This document shows positions 1 to 5,341 of a stretch of DNA of 5,341 nt, in pieces; positions within the stretch are counted from its first letter, which is position 1, and each line of letters begins with the position of its first letter. Both the position numbers and the translations under genes were made by a program. Source of the stretch: Candidatus Omnitrophota bacterium (GTDB lineage: Bacteria > Omnitrophota > Gorgyraeia > JAHIPI01); contig JAUWWU010000074.1 in NCBI GenBank assembly GCA_030616695.1, positions 1 through 5,341 of the forward strand, in the 5' to 3' direction. The notes beneath the pieces were generated by a model, which was not told where the DNA came from, searched no databases, and saw only the letters and a program-made list of their open reading frames with translations.

Positions 1-1542
1 GAGATACAGAAAGAGGCGCAGACGCTGGCCACGATAACATTTCAGAATTTCTTCCGCATGTATTCAAAGCTCGCGGGCATGACGGGAACGGCCATGACCG
101 AAGCGGCCGAATTCAAAAAGATCTATAAGCTTAATGTGGTAACTACCCCCCCGAATAAGGCGCTTAAAAGAGACGAATATCCCGATATGATGTATAAGAC
201 GGAAAAAGAGAAATTCAGGGCCGCCTGCAGGGAGATCGCGCAGTTACATAAGGAGGGGCGCCCTGTCCTTATCGGCACTATATCGGTAGAGAAGTCCGAG
301 CGCCTGAGCGAGATGCTGACCGGCATGGCGATACCGCACCACGTCTTAAACGCTAAGCATCATGCTAAAGAGGCCGAGATAATCACCAGGGCGGGCCAGC
401 CGTATGCCGTTACGATATCCACGAACATGGCGGGCAGGGGCACCGACATAGTCCTGGGTGAGCAGATCGCGGAAAAAGGCGGCCTGCATGTCATCGGGAC
501 AGAGCGGCACGAGGCGCGCAGGCTCGACAACCAGCTCCGCGGGAGGGCAGGCAGGCAGGGCGATCCCGGCTCAAGCAGGTTCTACCTTTCCCTTGAAGAT
601 GACCTCATGCGGATATTCGGCTCCGACAGGATCTCCCGCATAATGGAATTCTTTCAATGGGAAGAAGATATGCCCATAGAGCATAAGATGATAACAAAAA
701 GTATAGAGATAGCCCAGAAGAGGGTAGAAGAGCAGAACTTCAGCTTCAGGAAATATACGCTTGAATACGACAATGTTATGAACATCCAGAGGACAGAGGT
801 ATATAATTACAGGAAGCGGATATTGGAGGAACCCGATACAAAAGGCATGATATTGGAGATGGCGGAAGAGAGATTGGCGAAGACAGTGGACGAATATCTG
901 CCGTCTGATGTCGAAAGGGCAGAATGGGATGTCAATAGATTTTCACACTATCTACGCATGAATTTCCTGATAGGCATCGAAGGCATAGATTTTGACGGTG
1001 ACCCAAGAGACTTAATATCGGATAAACTCCTCAATAAGGCGAAAGAGGCGTATGAATTAAAGGAAAGATTTATAGAGCCCGCCCTGCTCAGGCAGGTAGA
1101 GAAATACGAGATGCTGCGCATAGTGGACGCGGAGTGGATGCATCACCTTCACGCCATGGATTATCTCAAGGAAGGGATACAACTGAGGGCATACGGCCAG
1201 AGAGACCCGCTTTTGGAATATAAGCAGGAAGCCCATAAGATGTTTTTTGAGATGGAAGCTACGGTGCGGCAGAAGACAGTGGAGAATTTGTTTAGGATCC
1301 AGGTCGCAAAAAAGGAAGAAGAAAAGAAGGCCTTTTTGCCTGCCGAGCAGCAACTTATCCACGATGAGCGATCTGCCATGGCAGAAGGAAAGAAAACACA
1401 AGCGGCGCCTCGTCCGGAGGAGAGACGGGAAGCCAGGGCTGCCGCCACGGCTCCTTTTAAAAGGAAAGCACCGAAGGTCGGCCGAAACGACCCCTGCCCC
1501 TGCGGCAGCGGAAAGAAATATAAAAGATGTTGCGGAAAATAG
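1..1542 (+). CDS. secA: Preprotein translocase ATPase SecA, C-terminal part (5' truncated by window edge)
   Basis: SecA is the cytoplasmic ATPase motor that pushes unfolded preproteins through the SecYEG channel. The reading frame is open from base 1, giving 513 residues with no start; compared with E. coli SecA (about 900 residues), the N-terminal Walker A/DEAD half lies outside the window. Numbering from the first codon, visible parts are: FRMYSKLAGMTGTA (18-31); the second ATPase lobe with TISVEKSE (about 93-100), TNMAGRGTDIVLG (141-153), GGLHVIGTERHEARR (160-174) and LRGRAGRQGD (179-188); the scaffold sequence RKYTLEYDNVMNIQR (about 250-264); the two-helix-finger region around EWMHHLHAMDYLKEGIQLRAYGQRDP; a charged, Ala-rich linker (about 437-490); and a SEC-C zinc tail with Cys499, Cys501, Cys510 and Cys511. 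The loop between TDIVLG and GGLHVIG is short, lacking the insertion seen in E. coli. The stop is TAG, and the last 16 bases overlap lnt. Identification is essentially certain. Confidence 0.98.
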   Translation, partial: EIQKEAQTLATITFQNFFRMYSKLAGMTGTAMTEAAEFKKIYKLNVVTTPPNKALKRDEYPDMMYKTEKEKFRAACREIAQLHKEGRPVLIGTISVEKSERLSEMLTGMAIPHHVLNAKHHAKEAEIITRAGQPYAVTISTNMAGRGTDIVLGEQIAEKGGLHVIGTERHEARRLDNQLRGRAGRQGDPGSSRFYLSLEDDLMRIFGSDRISRIMEFFQWEEDMPIEHKMITKSIEIAQKRVEEQNFSFRKYTLEYDNVMNIQRTEVYNYRKRILEEPDTKGMILEMAEERLAKTVDEYLPSDVERAEWDVNRFSHYLRMNFLIGIEGIDFDGDPRDLISDKLLNKAKEAYELKERFIEPALLRQVEKYEMLRIVDAEWMHHLHAMDYLKEGIQLRAYGQRDPLLEYKQEAHKMFFEMEATVRQKTVENLFRIQVAKKEEEKKAFLPAEQQLIHDERSAMAEGKKTQAAPRPEERREARAAATAPFKRKAPKVGRNDPCPCGSGKKYKRCCGK

Positions 1543-3041
1543 GCGCGTCGCTTTTAAGCCCCATCCTTTTAATCCTCGCGTTCCCGGATCCCCAAATTTC
1601 GATTTTTGCGTGGATCGCGCTCATACCCCTCTTTTTTGTAATAGGCAACTCCTCCAAAAAGGCTTCGTTTTTTTTGTCGTATCTTGCGGGCGCCGTTTTC
1701 TTCGCGGGCCTTTTGCGCTGGCTTACACATGTCACGGTGCCGGGCTATGCGGTCCTTGTATCTTACCTGGCCTTATATTTCGGCCTATTCGGCCTGCTCG
1801 GAAATCTCTTTCTTAATAAATTGCGCGGTTCAGGATTATATTTTTTATCAATACTCATCTTGCCCTCGCTCTGGGTATCACTGGAATTTTTAAGGGGGGT
1901 CCTTTTTACCGGTTTTCCGTGGGGCCTCCTGGGGTATACGCAGTATAAAAACCCTGTGCTCATACAGATAGCCGACATAACAGGCGCCTACGGTGTGTCA
2001 TTTCTCATCGTCATGGCCAATTTTGCGGTATATTCGTGGATAGCCTCGTATAAAGAAAGCCGCGGCTCGAGATTTCAGGCACTTGCATTTTTAATCGTAT
2101 TTATAACCGTCATATTATACGGCTGTTTTGTCCTTAAAAAAGACAGCATCGAAACAGGCCTTAAATTGTCGGTCGTGCAGGGCAATATAGAGCAGGCCAA
2201 GAAATGGGACCCTTTTTACAAAGATTACATAATGGACAGGTATGAAGGGCTTACAAGGGAAGCGGCCAAAGATGAGCCGGGACTTATCATATGGCCCGAG
2301 ACGTCCGTCCCCGGTTTTTTAGGAGAAAAGGATATAGGCCTGCGGCTCAAGAGGATAATAGTAGATATCGATCTTCCGTTATTTTTAGGAGCTGCGACTT
2401 ACGGAACCGGCCCCGGCCGGAGGGATGTATTTTTTAACAGCGCAGCGCTTTTTTCCCCCGATGGGAATATGGAAAAAGTATATAATAAGATACACCTCGT
2501 CCCTTTCGGCGAATATGTCCCCTTTGAAAAATATTTCCCCCTTATCAGGGATTTTATAGATGTCCCGGTAGGCGATTATACTGCGGGGGAGGAATTTACC
2601 CTTTTCGATGTGCGGTCTAAAGAAGGAGATAATTTTAACTACGCGGCACTCATATGTTTTGAGGACATATTCCCCGGCCTGGTTAGGAGTTTTGCGCTCC
2701 GCGGTTGCGATTTTTTGATAAACATCACAAACGACGCATGGTTCGGCGAATCCGGCGAGCAATTACAGCATGCGCAGGCATCCGTCTTTCGCGCGGTCGA
2801 GAACAGGGTCAGTGTCTTGCGGGCGGCGAACACAGGATTTTCATGTTACATAAATCCGAAAGGAATGATCGAAGGTTCGGTCGGGGATATAGAGACAGGG
2901 AGTATGTATATTCCCGGTTTTAAGACCTTTGTCCTGAAGGCGGCCGGAAAAGGCACCTTTTACACAAGATACGGCGACGTCTTCGCATATATCTGCCTTT
3001 TCCTTGTCATAGGAGCGGGGGCGTTAAGGTTTTTTAGTTGA
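1527..3041 (+). CDS. lnt: Apolipoprotein N-acyltransferase Lnt
   Basis: Lnt is an inner-membrane enzyme that transfers an acyl chain from a phospholipid to the N-terminal cysteine of diacylglyceryl-lipoproteins, the last step of lipoprotein maturation in diderms. The 504 residues match the family length (about 510). The N-terminal half (about 1-205) holds several hydrophobic membrane segments, including FLRGVLFTGFPWGLLGY (121-137). A periplasmic nitrilase-type domain (about 212-470) follows, starting with VVQGNIEQAKKWD. The catalytic triad is present: Glu258 in IIWPETSVPG, Lys321 in NKIHLVPFGEYVP and Cys377 in ALICFEDIFPG. Also present are Trp227, Glu329 and Glu379, matching E. coli residues reported as important; Phe378 stands where E. 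coli has Tyr388. A last hydrophobic helix (about 485-503) closes the protein. The start is pinned by an in-frame TAA two codons upstream (1521-1523). It lies within secA, with only a weak purine-rich ribosome site (GGAAAG, 1510-1515), so translation probably depends on coupling to secA. Confidence 0.97.
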   Translation: MLRKIGASLLSPILLILAFPDPQISIFAWIALIPLFFVIGNSSKKASFFLSYLAGAVFFAGLLRWLTHVTVPGYAVLVSYLALYFGLFGLLGNLFLNKLRGSGLYFLSILILPSLWVSLEFLRGVLFTGFPWGLLGYTQYKNPVLIQIADITGAYGVSFLIVMANFAVYSWIASYKESRGSRFQALAFLIVFITVILYGCFVLKKDSIETGLKLSVVQGNIEQAKKWDPFYKDYIMDRYEGLTREAAKDEPGLIIWPETSVPGFLGEKDIGLRLKRIIVDIDLPLFLGAATYGTGPGRRDVFFNSAALFSPDGNMEKVYNKIHLVPFGEYVPFEKYFPLIRDFIDVPVGDYTAGEEFTLFDVRSKEGDNFNYAALICFEDIFPGLVRSFALRGCDFLINITNDAWFGESGEQLQHAQASVFRAVENRVSVLRAANTGFSCYINPKGMIEGSVGDIETGSMYIPGFKTFVLKAAGKGTFYTRYGDVFAYICLFLVIGAGALRFFS

Positions 3042-3066
3042 CTTTGTAATATTAGGGGTATATTAT
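3038..3066 (+). promoter_or_regulatory. Predicted sigma-70-type promoter for glgC-galT
   Basis: TTGACT at 3038-3043 and TATTAT at 3061-3066 are separated by exactly 17 bases, each one mismatch from the TTGACA and TATAAT consensus hexamers. The -35 box overlaps the TGA stop codon of lnt (3039-3041), and the -10 box lies in an AT-rich stretch. A start of transcription about 6-8 bases downstream (near 3072-3074) would leave a short leader of roughly 27 bases before glgC, with the Shine-Dalgarno sequence inside it. This would uncouple the glycogen genes from the secA-lnt unit. No factor-binding palindrome or riboswitch fits in the gap. It is a prediction from consensus matching only. Confidence 0.6.
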
Positions 3067-3083
3067 ATGCTACTACTAAATAT

Positions 3084-3091
3084 AAAGGGGG
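3084..3091 (+). promoter_or_regulatory. Strong ribosome binding site of glgC
   Basis: The purine tract AAAGGGGG ends 8 bases before the ATG at 3100, a normal spacing. It decides between two nearby ATGs: the one at 3093 is a single base from the tract and opens only a short unrelated frame, whereas the one at 3100 opens glgC. An in-frame TGA at 3094-3096 excludes a longer GlgC. Confidence 0.8.
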
Positions 3092-3099
3092 CATGAGCC

Positions 3100-4356
3100 A
3101 TGAAAGAGGTACTTTGCGTTGTAATGGGAGGCGGCCGGGGCTCCAGGCTTTATCCGCTTACAAAAGTCAGGGCAAAGCCGGCTGTCCCTATATTCGGCAG
3201 GTACAGGTTGATAGACATACCGATCAGTAATTGCCTTAACTCGGAGTTTAACAATATATACATACTTACCCAATTCAATTCAGAATCTCTCAATAAACAT
3301 ATAGCCAGGAGTTATAAAGTCGACCCCTTTTCAAAGGGTTTTGTAGAGGTGATGACGGCCGAGCAATCCATAGATAGCAGTGACTGGTTTCAGGGTACGG
3401 CCGATGCCGTCAGGAGATGCCTTAAACATATCAACGACCCCTCCTATAAATATATACTACTCTTATCCGGCGACCAGCTCTACAAGATGGACTTTAGGGA
3501 GATGCTGGGGTTTCATATTGAGAAGAATTCGGAAATTACTATAGCGTGCAACCCGATAGAGCCGTTGCAGGTTTCCGGATTCGGTATAATGGGCATAGCA
3601 GAGGATAACAGAATAAATAAATTCGTAGAAAAGCCGGAAGACAGCGCAGCCATTAAAGACATGGCAGTCAAAGACAGCGGGAGGAAATATTTTCTTGGCT
3701 CCATGGGCATATACCTTTTTAACAGGGACACCCTCGTAGATGTATTGAAAAACAATCCTAAGACGGACTTCGGAAGGGAGATAATACCGGATTCGTTTCC
3801 GCATAAGAGGACGCGCGCCTTTGTCTTTAAAGGTTACTGGCGGGATATAGGGACGATAAAACCTTTCTATGACGAAAACCTGGCCCTTACCGAAGATATC
3901 CCTCCGCTTGATATGTTTGACGAAGACTGGCTCTTTTTCACCCGGCCGCGCTATTTGCCGCCCGCCAAGATCAACAGTTCCAACATAAGCAAAAGTATTA
4001 TCTCCGAAGGTGCAATAATCCAGTCCGGAGCGAAGATAAGGCATTCGGTAATAGGCCTCAGGAGCCGCATAAACACCAATTCGGTCGTGGAGGACTCCAT
4101 TATCATGGGGAGCGATTTTTACGAGACACTGGACGATATAAAATATAACCGCTCCAGGGGGATACCGCTGCTCGGCGTAGGCGAAAATTGCAGCATAAAG
4201 AAGGCGATAATAGATAAAAATGTGCGGATAGGGGACAACACAAAAATACTTAATCATAAAAACCTGAAAGAATTTGACGGCGAGAATTATAGTATAAGGG
4301 ACGGTATAGTTATTATTGAGAAGAATGTGACAATCCCGCCCGATACGGTGATCTGA
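3100..4356 (+). CDS. glgC: Glucose-1-phosphate adenylyltransferase (ADP-glucose pyrophosphorylase), cyanobacterial/plant-like
   Basis: GlgC makes ADP-glucose and pyrophosphate from ATP and glucose-1-phosphate, the committing step of bacterial glycogen synthesis, in the cytoplasm as a tetramer. The 418 residues fit the family. The N-terminal nucleotidyltransferase domain (about 1-265) shows the nucleotide loop GGGRGSRLYPLT (10-21), RAKPAVP (24-30), YRLIDIPISNC (35-45), WFQGTADAVR (96-105), SGDQLYKMD with Asp125 (123-131), FVEKPE with the sugar-phosphate Lys178 (175-180), and YWRDIGTI with Asp249 (246-253). A left-handed beta-helix domain (about 285-418) of hexapeptide-like repeats follows. In that domain VEDSIIMGSDFYE, IIDKNVRIG (Lys373) and IIEKNVTIPPDTVI (Lys408) closely resemble cyanobacterial/plant enzymes, where the corresponding lysines bind the activator 3-phosphoglycerate. 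The position of E. coli Lys39 (fructose-bisphosphate site) is Val23 here. It has its own promoter and ribosome site and shares one base with the downstream galT. Function is secure; the allosteric type is inferred. Confidence 0.96.
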   Translation: MKEVLCVVMGGGRGSRLYPLTKVRAKPAVPIFGRYRLIDIPISNCLNSEFNNIYILTQFNSESLNKHIARSYKVDPFSKGFVEVMTAEQSIDSSDWFQGTADAVRRCLKHINDPSYKYILLLSGDQLYKMDFREMLGFHIEKNSEITIACNPIEPLQVSGFGIMGIAEDNRINKFVEKPEDSAAIKDMAVKDSGRKYFLGSMGIYLFNRDTLVDVLKNNPKTDFGREIIPDSFPHKRTRAFVFKGYWRDIGTIKPFYDENLALTEDIPPLDMFDEDWLFFTRPRYLPPAKINSSNISKSIISEGAIIQSGAKIRHSVIGLRSRINTNSVVEDSIIMGSDFYETLDDIKYNRSRGIPLLGVGENCSIKKAIIDKNVRIGDNTKILNHKNLKEFDGENYSIRDGIVIIEKNVTIPPDTVI

Positions 4357-4358
4357 TG
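4347..4358 (+). promoter_or_regulatory. TGATG stop/start junction with weak ribosome site (glgC to galT)
   Basis: The glgC stop TGA (4354-4356) shares its last base with the galT ATG (4356-4358). Only a weak GGTGA (4347-4351) precedes the start, with a 4-base gap. This arrangement is typical of translational coupling, in which ribosomes finishing glgC reinitiate on galT and keep the two products in step. The overlap is seen directly; the coupling is inferred. Confidence 0.6.
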
Positions 4359-5341
4359 GCAGAATTAAGAAAAGACCCTATTTTAAACAGATGGGTGATA
4401 ATTGCGACAGGGAGAAGTAAGAGGCCGGGCAGCTATCATGTCGAGAAGGAGGTAAACTATACCAAGCCGGAGAAATGCCCTTTCTGCGAGGGCCACGAAA
4501 GTATGACGCCTCCGGAAATATATGCTTTGCGCGAGGGAAATTCAAGAGCGAACACGCCTGGATGGAAGGTAAGGGTCGTGCCGAATAAATACCCTGCCCT
4601 GAAGATGGACGCACCTCTTGTAGAATCAGGCGCAGGCATGTTTAATATGATGGCAGGATTCGGCGCTCATGAAGTGATTATTGAGACCCCCGACCACAAA
4701 AGGGAAGCAAAAGACCAGGGCATAGACGAGATAAGTAATTGGATTCACGTCCTTCAGGATAGGGCAAAGTCCCTCTATGAAGATAAGAGAGTTAAATACG
4801 TCCTTCTTTTTAAAAATAAAGGGAGGGCCGCCGGCGCCTCACTTTCGCACCCGCACCATCAGATAATAGCTACTCCCGTCACCCCTAAGAGGGTAAAGGA
4901 GAAGTTGGCGGGGGCCCTGGAGTATTTCAACCTCAAAAAAAGATGCGCCTTCTGCGATATCATAGCCGAGGAAAAGGGGATCGGCGAGAGGATAGTGTAT
5001 GAAAATGACGCATTCATCACCTTTTGCCCGTATGCGTCGAGATTCCCCTTTGAGACATGGATTCTTCCGAAAGAACATTGCCTGGATTTTTATGATAGGA
5101 GAATGGTCGATAAAACGGCATCTTTAGCCGCTATTCTTAAAATAGTCCTCCAAAAGCTGAGCAAGGCGATAGGCGAGCCGGAATATAATTATTTAGTGCA
5201 CGCCACTCCCAACAGGATCCCTAAGGAAGGATATTGGGATACTATAGAGGAGGACTACCATTGGCATATAGAGCTTTTTCCGCGGCTTATCAAGACAGCG
5301 GGTTTTGAGTGGGGCTCTGGATTTTATATAAATCCGACGCC
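4356..5341 (+). CDS. galT: GalT-family hexose-1-phosphate nucleotidylyltransferase (3' end cut by window edge)
   Basis: GalT enzymes (HIT superfamily) move a nucleoside monophosphate between sugar phosphates through a histidine-nucleotide intermediate, classically UDP-glucose plus galactose-1-phosphate in the Leloir pathway. The frame is open for 328 residues to the window edge; relatives end shortly after FEWGSGFYINP, so probably only a few to some tens of residues are missing. Visible features are: the typical N-terminus MAELRKDPILNRWVIIA; CPFC (Cys41, Cys44), with His105 and His165 a first zinc site; KVRVVPNKYPAL (71-82); GASLSHPHHQI (160-170) with the nucleophile His167 inside HPH, followed by Gln169; a second pair CAFC (Cys197, Cys200); His241 in LPKEHC; His282; and YHWHIELFPR (301-310) with His302 and His304. 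The start overlaps the glgC stop by one base. Pairing with glgC leaves open that the physiological substrate is ADP-glucose (ADP-glucose phosphorylase activity, known for an Arabidopsis GalT-like protein). The family is certain; the exact substrate is not. Confidence 0.93.
   Translation, partial: MAELRKDPILNRWVIIATGRSKRPGSYHVEKEVNYTKPEKCPFCEGHESMTPPEIYALREGNSRANTPGWKVRVVPNKYPALKMDAPLVESGAGMFNMMAGFGAHEVIIETPDHKREAKDQGIDEISNWIHVLQDRAKSLYEDKRVKYVLLFKNKGRAAGASLSHPHHQIIATPVTPKRVKEKLAGALEYFNLKKRCAFCDIIAEEKGIGERIVYENDAFITFCPYASRFPFETWILPKEHCLDFYDRRMVDKTASLAAILKIVLQKLSKAIGEPEYNYLVHATPNRIPKEGYWDTIEEDYHWHIELFPRLIKTAGFEWGSGFYINPT

Noticed and set aside
541..566. Short GGCA-type tandem repetition in secA
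   Set aside because: It simply encodes the conserved GRAGRQGD motif.
1057..1448. Minus-strand open frames opposite the SecA C-terminus
   Set aside because: They are shadows of the secA linker codons, with low-complexity Ser/Phe/Leu composition and no ribosome site or domain.
1668..1675. Run of eight T in lnt as a possible phase-variable slippage site
   Set aside because: It encodes ordinary Phe residues of a membrane helix. Lnt is usually essential or important in diderms, and nothing suggests switching.
1247..1816. Open frame of 189 codons on the plus strand bridging secA and lnt
   Set aside because: It is out of frame with both well-supported genes, has an implausible Arg/Pro/Cys-rich composition, and shows no motif.
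2385..2833. Minus-strand open frames opposite the Lnt nitrilase domain
   Set aside because: The coding strand carries the complete catalytic triad in frame. The reverse frames have no support.
3042..3099. Rho-independent terminator or riboswitch between lnt and glgC
   Set aside because: The gap has no GC-rich inverted repeat followed by a T run, and is too short for a known riboswitch. A promoter explains it better.
3093..3230. Alternative ATG at 3093 opening a 45-codon frame overlapping the start of glgC
   Set aside because: It starts one base after the Shine-Dalgarno tract, too close for initiation, and the peptide has no recognisable features. The ATG at 3100 has ideal spacing.
3463..4257. 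Long open frame of 264 codons on the minus strand, antisense to glgC
   Set aside because: It lies wholly inside a clearly conserved gene, shows no recognisable domain, and is rich in Tyr/Arg/Val as expected from the reverse complement of ATA- and AGG-rich codons.

Overview
The window carries four same-strand genes, packed tightly: the 3' part of secA (preprotein translocase ATPase, 5' end outside the window), a complete lnt (apolipoprotein N-acyltransferase), a complete glgC (ADP-glucose pyrophosphorylase) and a nearly complete galT-family nucleotidyltransferase that runs off the right edge. No RNA gene, mobile element, repeat array or CRISPR was seen. The only non-coding stretch is the 58-base gap between lnt and glgC.

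Organism: Lnt implies a diderm bacterium that makes triacylated lipoproteins. The SecA ends in a zinc-binding SEC-C tail and has the 'RKYTLEYD' type of scaffold sequence that I associate with PVC-like bacteria. All four genes use many ATA (Ile) and AGG/AGA (Arg) codons. GlgC is of the cyanobacterial/plant type rather than the enterobacterial type. Together this suggests an uncultured diderm lineage of the Omnitrophota/PVC neighbourhood. That placement is inference from recollected family sequences, not from a search.

Layout: bases 1-3041 form an envelope-biogenesis pair. secA and lnt overlap by 16 bases, and the lnt start lies inside the codons for the SecA zinc motif. Export of preproteins by SecA and acylation of exported lipoproteins by Lnt are successive steps of envelope biogenesis. 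A good sigma-70-like promoter (TTGACT, 17-base spacer, TATTAT) begins on the lnt stop codon and is followed by a strong Shine-Dalgarno sequence for glgC. Bases 3100-5341 therefore look like a separate transcription unit for sugar-nucleotide/glycogen metabolism, with glgC and galT joined by a TGATG stop/start overlap.

Most notable: the GalT-like protein has two CxxC pairs and is translationally coupled to an ADP-glucose-producing enzyme. Its natural nucleotide sugar might be ADP-glucose rather than, or in addition to, UDP-glucose/UDP-galactose. Otherwise the window is conserved housekeeping DNA, and I found no clear sign of a wholly new system.
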